Part shown: positions 41,860 through 49,690 of the stretch, piece after piece
How the letters are laid out: each line of letters opens with the position of its first letter
Numbering within the stretch: position 1 is the first letter of the stretch
NCBI RefSeq assembly: GCF_009729075.1
Contig: NZ_VTGY01000010.1
Span: 35,210-99,209 of the forward strand
Direction of reading: 5' to 3'
Origin: Mycolicibacterium sp. CBMA 226
GTDB lineage: Bacteria > Actinomycetota > Actinomycetes > Mycobacteriales > Mycobacteriaceae
Length of the DNA: 64,000 bases
Translations under genes and position numbers: made by a program
Notes under the pieces: generated by a model
Seen by the model: only the letters and a program-made list of their open reading frames with translations
Databases searched by the model: none
What the model was told of the DNA's origin: nothing

Positions 41860-42624
41860 ATGGAAATCAGTGGAAGCTCGGCCATCGTTGTCGGGGGCAC
41901 CGGCGGACTCGGCGAAGCGACAGTCCGGCGGCTCGTCACCGCGGGCGCGAAGGTCGTCGTCGCCGACGTCGCCGACGACAAGGGCAAGGCACTGCAGGAC
42001 GAGCTGGGCATCCGCTACGTCCACACTGACGCCACCTCTGAGGAATCGGTGCAGGCCGCCATTGCGGAGGCTGAATCGCTTGGCCCGCTCCGGATTTCGG
42101 TCGACACCCACGGCGGTCCGGCAGCCGGTGGACGGCTCATCAGCAAGGACGGCTCACCACTCGGACTAGAGGGCTTCGAGAAGACCATCAAGTTCTACCT
42201 GACCGCGGTGTTCAACGTGATGCGCCTGGCGGCCGCCGCCATCGCCAAGACCGACCCGCTCGAGGAAGGCGCCCGCGGCGTCATCATCAATACGGCCTCC
42301 ATTGCCGGGATGGAAGGCCAGATCGGCCAGCTGCCCTACTCCGCGGCCAAGGGCGGCGTGCTCGGTATGACGTTGGTCGCCGCGCGCGACCTGTCACCGT
42401 TGGGCATCCGCGTCGTCAGCATTGCGCCGGGCACCATCAACACCCCGGCCTACGGTCAGTCGGCCGATCAGCTGGAGAAATACTGGGCGCCGCAGATCCC
42501 GTTCCCCAAGCGCATGGGTCGCTCGACGGAGTACGCGCAGCTGGCGCAGAGCATCATCGAAAACGACTACCTCAACGGCGAGATCATCCGGCTCGACGGC
42601 GCGCTGCGGTTCCCGCCGCGGTAG
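41860..42624 (+). CDS. SDR, 3-hydroxyacyl-CoA dehydrogenase type II-like
   Basis: 254 residues. GGTGGLGEATVRRLV forms the cofactor site, VVVADVADD gives an NAD-type Asp, and SIAGMEGQIGQLPYSAAKGG contains catalytic Ser/Tyr/Lys (in part). VSIAPGTINTPAY and the overall layout resemble HSD10-type 3-hydroxy-2-methylacyl-CoA dehydrogenases. DTHGG replaces the usual NNAG, an unusual change. Likely beta-oxidation of a branched acyl-CoA. Confidence 0.88.
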   Translation: MEISGSSAIVVGGTGGLGEATVRRLVTAGAKVVVADVADDKGKALQDELGIRYVHTDATSEESVQAAIAEAESLGPLRISVDTHGGPAAGGRLISKDGSPLGLEGFEKTIKFYLTAVFNVMRLAAAAIAKTDPLEEGARGVIINTASIAGMEGQIGQLPYSAAKGGVLGMTLVAARDLSPLGIRVVSIAPGTINTPAYGQSADQLEKYWAPQIPFPKRMGRSTEYAQLAQSIIENDYLNGEIIRLDGALRFPPR

Positions 42625-42641
42625 CCGACGCATTTCTAGCG

Positions 42642-42698
42642 CGAGCTGACCCAAAACTGTCGAATTCCTCTGGTAAAAGACAGTTTTGGGTCTGCTCG
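42642..42698. terminator. 20-bp hairpin between convergent genes
   Basis: Arms at 42642-42661 and 42679-42698 pair at 19 of 20 positions; inner sequence ACCCAAAACTGTC / GACAGTTTTGGGT. It lies between an SDR ending at 42624 and a crotonase ending at 42712, suiting a two-way terminator. Its outer end GAGCAGAC is shared with the hairpin at 54035-54104. Confidence 0.65.
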
Positions 42699-42711
42699 GG
42701 CGAAGTGGTGG

Positions 42712-43476
42712 CTAGCCCTTGGCGATCAATCCATCGACGATCTTGTTGAAGTCGGCGGTGCCGAACGACACGTACTCGGCGAGGTTCGCGTAGTCGAGTG
42801 ACGCCATCACCGAACGCTCCAACTGGATGTTCATCAGGCGCTTGGTGGCCTCTACGGCCTGCTTGGGCAACTCGGCGAGCTGTTTGGCACAGGTGATGGC
42901 TTCCGCCAGCGGGTCGGCGACGACGTGGTTCGCGAGGCCGAGCTCAAGGGCCCGCGCCGCCTTGATCCGCACGCCTGTCAAAGCAAACTCCTTGGCCTGC
43001 AACAGGCTTATCTGCGAGCCCCACACCAGCGGGCCACCGTCGGCCGCGACGAGGCCGATCTGCACGTGCGGGTCGGCGAAGAACGCGTTCTCGGCCATGT
43101 ACACGATGTCCGACAACGCGGCGAGGCTGCATCCGAGGCCGACGGCCGGCCCGTTGACGGCAGCGACGACCGGAATGCGGCAGCGGACCATCCCGATGAC
43201 GAGGTCGCGGCCATGCTTGATGGTCTTCTGTCGCAGGGCTTCATCGTTGCGCAGCTCGTTGAGGTAGTTGAAGTCACCGCCTGCCGAGAAGGCCCGGCCG
43301 GCACCGGTGATCACCGCGACCCGGGCGTCGGCGTCCTCGTTGAGCGCCTCCCAGATGCTCGCGAGTCCGACATGCAGCGCGTCGTTGACCGCATTGAGTT
43401 CCTCGGGGCGGTTCAGCGTGATGATCCGCAACGGGCCTTCGGCCCGCACCTCGATTTCCGTTGGCATGCCGTACAA
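42712..43476 (-). CDS. enoyl-CoA hydratase/isomerase (crotonase)
   Basis: 254 residues from a TTG at 43476, with AAGGA six bases upstream; the ATG at 43467 is an alternative. Oxyanion-hole segments GAGRAFSAGGDFN and AVGLGCSLAALSD; the catalytic region reads QIGLVAADGGPLVW, with Asp where hydratases have Glu-Gly. Last gene of the operon that begins with the AMP ligase at 46749, following two acyl-CoA dehydrogenase subunits. Confidence 0.88.
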   Translation of the reverse strand: MYGMPTEIEVRAEGPLRIITLNRPEELNAVNDALHVGLASIWEALNEDADARVAVITGAGRAFSAGGDFNYLNELRNDEALRQKTIKHGRDLVIGMVRCRIPVVAAVNGPAVGLGCSLAALSDIVYMAENAFFADPHVQIGLVAADGGPLVWGSQISLLQAKEFALTGVRIKAARALELGLANHVVADPLAEAITCAKQLAELPKQAVEATKRLMNIQLERSVMASLDYANLAEYVSFGTADFNKIVDGLIAKG

Positions 43477-43509
43477 GTCAATTCCTTCCGTTCTTCGCCC
43501 GAGTGCTCA

Positions 43510-44598
43510 TCACATTCCCAATCCCAGAATGCGTTGCGCGATGATGTTCTTCTGAATCTGCGACGTCCCGCCCATCACGCTCTGCGCGCGGCTGTACATG
43601 TAGGCGCCGAACAGCTCGGGGTCGCTGGTGCCCACGGTCGCCAGCGCCGCGTGCCCGACGGACTGTTCGGTCCATGTCATCAGCAGCTTGTCGAGCGAGC
43701 CCTGCGGGCCGTGCGTGATGCCGTCGAGTTGCTCCGACAAGCGTCTGCGCACGTGCAGACGCAGCATTTCGGTCTGCACCCACGCCCAGGACAACGCTTC
43801 CGGTGGCGGGCCGTCGACCCGGGAGGCCAGCTGCCGCACCAGTTTTCCGTAGCGTGCCGAGAACCCCAGGGTCGAGGGCTCACGCTCGTGGCTGACGACC
43901 GTCATCGCGAGCTTCCAGCCCTCCCCCGGCGCGCCGACCATATTCTCGGCCGGCACCCGCGCGCCGTCGAACAGCACCTGGCCGAATTCCTTGGTGACGC
44001 CGCTGATCATCTTGAGAGGCCGCTGTTCGATGCCGGGCTGGTGCATCGAGACGATGAACGCCGAGATGCCCTTGTGCTTGGCAACGGTCTTGTCCGTACG
44101 GGCCAGCACCAGGCACCAGTCGGCCACATCGGAATAGCTCGTCCAGACCTTGTGCCCGTGGATGATGTACTCGTCGCCGTCGCGGGTGGCCGTCGTGGTC
44201 AGTGATGCCAGATCCGAGCCCGCACCGGGCTCCGAAAACCCTTGGCACCAGCGCTCGGTGCCGTTGATCATGCCGGGCAGGAACCGTTGCTGCAGTTCCT
44301 TGCTGCCGTGATGGCCCAGCCCCACCACGAGGTAGCCGAGGCTCGGCCGGGCCGGCGCGCCGGCCTTGGCGATCTCCTCGTCGACGATCACGTCGTACAC
44401 CGGCGGCAGTTCCTGGCCGCCGAATTCTTTGGGCCACGACGTGCCGAAGAAGCCGGCACCGTAGAGCGCACGGTGCCAATCACCCTGTGCTGCCCAGTAT
44501 TCGTCGCCCGAGGTCGGGAACTTGCCCTTCTGCTCGGTCAGCCACGTGCGGAGCCGGTCCCGAAAGGCGGCTTCCTCGGGCGAATCACGAAAGTCCAA
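43510..44598 (-). CDS. acyl-CoA dehydrogenase, large subunit of second heteromeric pair
   Basis: 362 residues. FSEPGAGSDLASL, KVWTSYSDVADWC, and the C-terminus MGGTSQIQKNIIAQRILGLGM. It overlaps the start of a shorter dehydrogenase-like gene upstream (44585-45400) by 14 bases. As with the 30198/31330 pair, this arrangement points to an alpha2-beta2 enzyme for a bulky CoA ester, here with the small-subunit gene first. Confidence 0.9.
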   Translation of the reverse strand: MDFRDSPEEAAFRDRLRTWLTEQKGKFPTSGDEYWAAQGDWHRALYGAGFFGTSWPKEFGGQELPPVYDVIVDEEIAKAGAPARPSLGYLVVGLGHHGSKELQQRFLPGMINGTERWCQGFSEPGAGSDLASLTTTATRDGDEYIIHGHKVWTSYSDVADWCLVLARTDKTVAKHKGISAFIVSMHQPGIEQRPLKMISGVTKEFGQVLFDGARVPAENMVGAPGEGWKLAMTVVSHEREPSTLGFSARYGKLVRQLASRVDGPPPEALSWAWVQTEMLRLHVRRRLSEQLDGITHGPQGSLDKLLMTWTEQSVGHAALATVGTSDPELFGAYMYSRAQSVMGGTSQIQKNIIAQRILGLGM

Positions 44599-45400
44599 TG
44601 GTCAGCTCCTCCAACTTGGCGGGCCACAGCTCAGTGGCCGTCAGAACCCGGCGCAGGTAGACATGCGCCAGACATTCCCAGGTGTTGCCGATGCCGCCGT
44701 GCACCTGGATCGACGTCTCGCAGACAGTCAATGCCGCACGCGCACAGTAGATCTTGGCGATGCGCGCGGCCTCGATCGCTTCCGCAGTAGGCAGTGCGTC
44801 GACGGCCCATGCGGCGTGCCGCAGCACGCTGACCGACCCTTCGATGAGCGCGAGACTTTCGGCCAGGAGATGCGCCACGGCCTGATAGGAACCGATGGCC
44901 GCGCCATACTGTTCGCGGACCTTGGCATAGTCGACGGCAAGCGCGTGCGCCCCACGCGCGGCGCCGACGAGATCGGCGCACGTGACGGTGAGCGCCAGTG
45001 CGTGCCACCGGCCGGCGTCCTCGGTGGACAACTCGTTCAACTCCGGCGGTGACTCGACCACGCCGGCGATCCCGCCCAGCAGATCGACCGAATCCTCTTG
45101 CGTGCCAGTATCTGCTGGATCGCGCCCGAGCACCCGGCGCAGATCGTCGGCCAGCAGCGGACCCAGGAACGGCACGTCGACCAGTCCGCGGGCGAACTCC
45201 TCAGCCACGATGGCGACCTCGACGCCGGAGGCGCCGTCGGATCGAAGGGTCCGGAAGCCAGTGCTGTCGACGGCCTTCTCGAGTTGCGCGCGGCGGCCGG
45301 CATCATCGAGATCGGCGACCGAGTGCGGGCCGAAGTCGGCAGCCAATTCTGCTGCGGATTCGGCGAGTTGCCGCTGTTCGGCGGTCAGACGGACGTCCAC
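44585..45400 (-). CDS. acyl-CoA dehydrogenase-like small subunit
   Basis: 271 residues; keeps the N-terminal helical domain and the C-terminal helical bundle (QYGAAIGSYQAVAHLLAE; QVHGGIGNTWECLAHVYLRR) but lacks the EPGxGSD loop. The catalytic-type dehydrogenase follows in the operon. Its start lies within the end of the AMP-ligase gene (16-base overlap). Confidence 0.87.
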   Translation of the reverse strand: MDVRLTAEQRQLAESAAELAADFGPHSVADLDDAGRRAQLEKAVDSTGFRTLRSDGASGVEVAIVAEEFARGLVDVPFLGPLLADDLRRVLGRDPADTGTQEDSVDLLGGIAGVVESPPELNELSTEDAGRWHALALTVTCADLVGAARGAHALAVDYAKVREQYGAAIGSYQAVAHLLAESLALIEGSVSVLRHAAWAVDALPTAEAIEAARIAKIYCARAALTVCETSIQVHGGIGNTWECLAHVYLRRVLTATELWPAKLEELTIGLS

Positions 45401-46749
45401 AGGCGCTCCTTGAGCACTCGGCGCAACACCTTCCCTGAAGGCAGCCGCGGGATTTCGGGCACGAACACAACGCGGCTGGGCCGCTTGTAGGAGGCCAATC
45501 TGTCGCTGACCAAGTCGATCAATTCACTGTCGGAGACGGCGGAGTTCGTGGCCACCGCGGCGACAACCGCTTCACCGTCGCGTGGGTCGGGTAGCCCGAA
45601 CACCGCGCAGTCGGCAACGGCTGGATGCGAGTGCAGAACCGCCTCGATCTCCGCGGGGGCCACCTGGAAGCCCCGCACTTTGATCATCTCCTTGCAGCGG
45701 TCGGTGATCCGTAACCGCCCGGACGCATCCAGATGGCCGATGTCTCCGGTGTGGAACCAGCCGTCGACGATGACCGTCGCCGTCTCCTCCGCAGGAAGGT
45801 ATCCGGCCATCACCGCCTCTGAGCGCACCTGAATCTCCCCTGACGCCGCGATGCGCACGTCGACTCCGGGCACCGGCCTGCCGACCGTGTCGAGCTGTCC
45901 ACCGCTGAGGTCATCGCACGCGATGACGACCAATTCGGTTGCCCCGTAGGCGGTTACCCAGCCGACGCCGGTCCGCCGCGTGACATCCTCGGCCACCGAC
46001 ACGGTCACCGGCGTCGCGCACCACATGAGGTACCGCAGCGACGAGAGATCATAGGTCTCCAGCCGGGGGTGCGCAGCGAGGGCCAATGCAATTGGCGCCA
46101 CGGTCATTTCGACGGTGATCCGATCGGATTCGATGTGCCGCAGCATGGCATCGACGTCGAATCGTGGGTGCAACCGGACCCACGCACCCGCGTCCAGGAC
46201 CGTCATGATGTTGAGCAGCCCCAGGATGTGCGACGGCGGCGTCATCACCTGCAGTCGGTCCGCGGCGGACAGCCCGAGTGCGGCACGCCACTGCCGCACC
46301 GCCGCAGCCAACCCGCGGTGCGTGTGGCGGACCGCTTTCGGCATGCCGGTGGTACCGGAGCTGAAAGCCAGGACCGCATCGGAGTCAGCGGCAGGCGCAT
46401 CGCAGCGAGGGTCGCCCGCCGTGATGGGCTCATCGAGACGCAGCATCGGCATCAGTTCCGCCAGCATCGGACTGTCACCAACCGCATGCGACGGTGCCGT
46501 CAGCGCCAGCGCGTGACGCACCTCGGCCTGGCGCCACGACGGGCTCAGCAGCACCGCGGCGGCACCCAGGCGCCAGATCGCGTGCAGCGCGACGACGAAC
46601 TCCGGGCGGGTCGAGGACATCAGCGCGACGCGGTCACCGGCTCTGACGCCGCGACCGGCCAGGACGGTGGCCATTCCGCCGGCGAGCGCATCGAGTTCGA
46701 ACCGGCTGTACTCCCGCCGGTCGAAGGCGAGGACCGCACCGTCAGCCAC
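45385..46749 (-). CDS. acyl-CoA synthetase (AMP-forming ligase)
   Basis: About 454 residues from the GTG at 46749, with AAAGGGG upstream; the longer frame to 46806 begins inside the motif A operator. Adenylation motifs: FSSGTTGMPKAVRHTH, TAYGATELVV, WFHTGDIGHLD, GFQVAPAEIEA, and the catalytic Lys in LPSGKVLRR. Shorter than typical fatty-acyl ligases (500-550). It should activate a carboxylic acid of the pathway, and heads an operon with two dehydrogenase subunits and a crotonase. Confidence 0.9.
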   Translation of the reverse strand: MADGAVLAFDRREYSRFELDALAGGMATVLAGRGVRAGDRVALMSSTRPEFVVALHAIWRLGAAAVLLSPSWRQAEVRHALALTAPSHAVGDSPMLAELMPMLRLDEPITAGDPRCDAPAADSDAVLAFSSGTTGMPKAVRHTHRGLAAAVRQWRAALGLSAADRLQVMTPPSHILGLLNIMTVLDAGAWVRLHPRFDVDAMLRHIESDRITVEMTVAPIALALAAHPRLETYDLSSLRYLMWCATPVTVSVAEDVTRRTGVGWVTAYGATELVVIACDDLSGGQLDTVGRPVPGVDVRIAASGEIQVRSEAVMAGYLPAEETATVIVDGWFHTGDIGHLDASGRLRITDRCKEMIKVRGFQVAPAEIEAVLHSHPAVADCAVFGLPDPRDGEAVVAAVATNSAVSDSELIDLVSDRLASYKRPSRVVFVPEIPRLPSGKVLRRVLKERLWTSV

Positions 46750-46797
46750 GTCGCGCTCGCCCCTTTCACGGTGGTGAGAAGATTTCCGGTTGATACC

Positions 46798-46812
46798 GAG
46801 AATCATATTCTC
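46798..46812. promoter_or_regulatory. motif A operator, GAGAATCATATTCTC
   Basis: A perfect palindrome between the divergent starts of the AMP ligase (46749) and the ferredoxin gene (46851). Confidence 0.77.
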
Positions 46813-46850
46813 CTATAGTTAGAACGACAATACGCGACGATAGGACGACG

Positions 46851-47186
46851 ATGGGGCCAGCCACGACAACCCCTCACACCGGCACAGCTAGAACCGGCAT
46901 GGACGCGGGCACGGGCACGATCACCATCCACCTCGACCGCCAGAAGGTGTCGGTCGACCGCATCGGCGACGAGACGCTGCTCGACAGCGCGCGGCGGGCC
47001 GGGTTGGCACCACCGTTTTCCTGCGAGGCCGGCAACTGCGGCACCTGCATCGCCCGGCTGACCGAGGGCAGCGCGACCATGCGCAACAACGAAGCCCTCG
47101 ACGACGACGAAGTCGCCGAGGGATACGTGCTGACCTGCCAGGCAGTTCCGGACACTGCGTCGGTGACGGTGTGCTACGACGATTGA
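46851..47186 (+). CDS. plant-type 2Fe-2S ferredoxin
   Basis: 111 residues. An N-terminal Thr/Gly-rich tail of about 20 residues precedes the ferredoxin fold. The cluster ligands are in CEAGNCGTC and the late Cys of LTCQA. It closely matches the C-terminal ferredoxin domain of the reductase at 6371-7387 (both contain NNxALDDDEVA), but has no flavin or NAD domain. It may carry electrons between that reductase and one of the oxygenases that has no reductase of its own. Confidence 0.9.
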   Translation: MGPATTTPHTGTARTGMDAGTGTITIHLDRQKVSVDRIGDETLLDSARRAGLAPPFSCEAGNCGTCIARLTEGSATMRNNEALDDDEVAEGYVLTCQAVPDTASVTVCYDD

Positions 47187-48235
47187 GCTGACTCAGCCGT
47201 TCCCACGGTCGGCGGTGGCCGGTACTGCGGCTCGTAACCCGCCACCTTGATCGGGCTGCCGATCAAACGGAATTCGCCTGCGGTGACGATGACTTCCGGC
47301 GTCGCCTCCAGCGCCTCGGGCAACGTGCGGACCGCAGCCGTGGGAATCCCCAGTGCCCGCAGCCGCTTCTCCCAGCCGGCGGCGGAATCGGTGGCCAGCA
47401 CCTTCTCGACCACTGTGAGCACCTCGTCCCGGCGCGCGGCCCGTTCGGCCATGGTCGCGAACGGAATCCGCGCACCGTCGCCGATACCTGCCTCGGCGAC
47501 AAAAGATTTCCAGAACCCGTCATGGGTGATGAACAACGCCAGATAGCCGTCCGCGGTCTCGAAGAGCTGCGCCGGAACGTAATACGAGTGCGCGCCGTTC
47601 GGGTGACGACGTGGATGGGAGCCGTCGTTGAGGTATGCCGCCGCACGGTAGTTCAGTTGCGACAGCATCACATCGCGCAGGCAGACCTCGACTTGCCCGC
47701 CGCGACCGGACACGATCTGGGCCAGCAGCCCCAGCGCCGCGGCCATGCCGGTGGAGTTGTCGGCCGACGAATAGCCCGGCAGGGTCGGCGGTCCATCCGG
47801 GTCACCGGTCATCGCGGCGACGCCGGTCGCCGCCTGGATGACATAGTCGAACGCGGGATCGTCGCCGCCGTCGAGCCCGAAGCCCGTCATCGCCACGCAG
47901 ACGATCTTCTCGTTGTAGCGCGACAATGACTCGTACGTCAGGCCCAGCCGGCGGATCACCGACGGCTTCATGTTCACCAGCAGCGCATGGGAATCGGCAA
48001 CCAGCTCACCGAGCCGGGCCCTGCCGACCTCCGACGCCAGGTCCAGACAGATGCTGGTCTTGTTGCGGTTGAGGCTCGCGAAGTAGCTGTCGCCGACCTG
48101 CCGGGAAATCTCGCCGCCGGGCGGCTCGACCTTGATCACCTCGGCACCCAAGTCAGCCAACAGCATCGTCGCGTACGGCCCGGCCAGCATGACGCCGACC
48201 TCGATGATGCGGATGCCTTCGAGCGGACCATTCAT
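47174..48235 (-). CDS. class III (CaiB/BaiF-type) CoA-transferase
   Basis: 353 residues. The GIRIIEVGVMLAGPYATMLLADLGAEVIKVEPP start (in part) and LNRNKTSICLDL are family marks, with catalytic Asp in VCLRDVMLS. It may exchange CoA between pathway acids, or act as an epimerase like the related AMACR. It overlaps the tail of the convergent ferredoxin gene by 13 bases. A stem-loop separates it from the F420 oxidoreductase gene upstream. Confidence 0.9.
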   Translation of the reverse strand: MNGPLEGIRIIEVGVMLAGPYATMLLADLGAEVIKVEPPGGEISRQVGDSYFASLNRNKTSICLDLASEVGRARLGELVADSHALLVNMKPSVIRRLGLTYESLSRYNEKIVCVAMTGFGLDGGDDPAFDYVIQAATGVAAMTGDPDGPPTLPGYSSADNSTGMAAALGLLAQIVSGRGGQVEVCLRDVMLSQLNYRAAAYLNDGSHPRRHPNGAHSYYVPAQLFETADGYLALFITHDGFWKSFVAEAGIGDGARIPFATMAERAARRDEVLTVVEKVLATDSAAGWEKRLRALGIPTAAVRTLPEALEATPEVIVTAGEFRLIGSPIKVAGYEPQYRPPPTVGTAESAQSS

Positions 48236-48239
48236 TTCG

Positions 48240-48304
48240 GCGCCGAGACTACGGTTTGCGCGGTGGTTTCGCCGAAAAGTCGCGAAAAAACGTGATCTCG
48301 GCGC
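48240..48304. repeat. hairpin between CoA-transferase and LLM oxidoreductase genes
   Basis: GCGCCGAGA (48240-48248) and TCTCGGCGC (48296-48304) form a 9-bp stem across a 47-base loop. Both neighbours are leftward, so it may end or attenuate transcription of the upstream mutase operon. Confidence 0.5.
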
Positions 48305-48305
48305 A

Positions 48306-49262
48306 TCAAGAGACCGCCTTGGCCAGCTCGGCGATCACCTCGCGCGTCCGGTTCTTCGAGGCGATCAGCTCGTCGCGGTTGTCGCCGATCGGCAGCAGCC
48401 GCACCGACAGGTCCGTCACACCCGCGTCGGCGAACTGCTTGAACCGCTTGAGAATCGACTCCTCGTCGCCGGCCGCGCACAGATCGCCGACACTGCGCGC
48501 GTCGCCGCGGTCCAGCAGCTTCTGGTAGTTCGGTGACGTCTCTGCCTCGGCAAGGATTCGGTTGGCCCGGTCCTTCGCGGCCTCGATCTCGGAGTTCGCG
48601 CACAGCGTGACCGGGATTCCCGCGACGATGCGCGGTGCGGGCCTGCCCGCTTGCGCGGCCGCCTTGTTGATCTTGGGCGCGATGTGGTCGCCGATGGCCT
48701 TCTCGTCGGCCATCCACAGCGACGTGCCGTCGGCGAGCTCGCCGGCGATCTGCAGCATCACCGGACCCAGCGCGGACACCAGCACCGGCATCGGGGTGTC
48801 GGCGGCGAGCACTGTCGGGTTGTGCACGTTGAACGAATCGTTCTCCACGTCAACGGGACCCGGCCCGGCGATCGCGGTGTTCAGCACCTGCAGATAGTCG
48901 CGCGTGTAGGCGGCGGGCTTGTCGTAGGGCAGGCCCAGCATGTCACGCACGATCCAGTGATGCGACGGTCCAACGCCGAGGGCCAGCCGGCCGCCCGACA
49001 TGGCGTGTACCGAAAGCGCCTGGCGGGCAAGGGCGATCGGATGTTGCGCCTGTAGCGGCACCACCGCCGTGCCGAGTTCGATACGCGAGGTGTTGGCCGC
49101 CATCAGCGCCACCATCGTCAGACAGTCGAAGTCGTTCGGCACCTGGGGCATCCAAGCGCTGTCCAGCCCCGCGCTTTCCGCCCACTGGATGTCGGAGACC
49201 AGCTTCGAGACCTTGCGCGCCATGTCGCCGCGCTCGGCCCCGATCATCACCCCGAGACGCAT
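48306..49262 (-). CDS. luciferase-like (LLM) F420-dependent oxidoreductase
   Basis: 318 residues of the bacterial-luciferase TIM-barrel family, F420 subgroup: IQWAESAGLDSAWMPQ, IELGTAVVPLQAQHPIALARQAL and GRLALGVGPSHHWI (separate segments). Mycobacteria use many such enzymes with cofactor F420. One base separates it from the B12-binding subunit upstream, so it belongs to the mutase operon and probably oxidises or reduces the mutase substrate or product. Confidence 0.9.
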   Translation of the reverse strand: MRLGVMIGAERGDMARKVSKLVSDIQWAESAGLDSAWMPQVPNDFDCLTMVALMAANTSRIELGTAVVPLQAQHPIALARQALSVHAMSGGRLALGVGPSHHWIVRDMLGLPYDKPAAYTRDYLQVLNTAIAGPGPVDVENDSFNVHNPTVLAADTPMPVLVSALGPVMLQIAGELADGTSLWMADEKAIGDHIAPKINKAAAQAGRPAPRIVAGIPVTLCANSEIEAAKDRANRILAEAETSPNYQKLLDRGDARSVGDLCAAGDEESILKRFKQFADAGVTDLSVRLLPIGDNRDELIASKNRTREVIAELAKAVS

Positions 49263-49263
49263 C

Positions 49264-49665
49264 TCAGCCCACCGCGCTTTCCGACGTCAGCTTGCGCACT
49301 TCCGCCACCAGGGTGTCCAGGCCGGTACCCGTCGGAAACACTGCTGCCGCACCGACTTCCAGAAGTTTCGGGACATCTCCCAACGGGATGGTGCCACCCA
49401 CGACGACGGCGATGTCACCGGCGTCGGCGGCGCGCAACGCGTCGACGGTGCGGGCCGTCAGCGCCAGGTGCGCCCCCGACAGGATCGACAGCCCCACGAG
49501 TGCGACGTCCTCCTGCAGGGCGATCGACACAATGTCCTCGATCCGTTGCCGGATGCCGGTGTAGATCACCTCGAAACCCGCGTCGCGCAATGTTCGTGCG
49601 ACGATCTTGGCGCCCCGGTCATGACCGTCGAGGCCCGGCTTGGCCACCAGCACACGTACTGACAT
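49264..49665 (-). CDS. B12-binding small subunit of acyl-CoA mutase
   Basis: 133 residues. KPGLDGHDRGAK contains the DxHxxG motif whose His binds cobalt from below; LSILSG and GGTIP follow as in the flavodoxin-like B12 domain. The domain is a separate protein, as in isobutyryl-CoA and 2-hydroxyisobutyryl-CoA mutases, not fused as in methylmalonyl-CoA mutase. Start 25 bases after the large-subunit gene. Confidence 0.93.
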   Translation of the reverse strand: MSVRVLVAKPGLDGHDRGAKIVARTLRDAGFEVIYTGIRQRIEDIVSIALQEDVALVGLSILSGAHLALTARTVDALRAADAGDIAVVVGGTIPLGDVPKLLEVGAAAVFPTGTGLDTLVAEVRKLTSESAVG

Positions 49666-49690
49666 CAGACTGCTCCTCGCGTGCGCAACA

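Noticed and set aside
46750..46806. ATG/GTG starts of the AMP ligase inside the GAGAATCATATTCTC site
   Set aside because: The operator would lie within the coding region. The GTG at 46749 has a ribosome-binding site and leaves the operator upstream.
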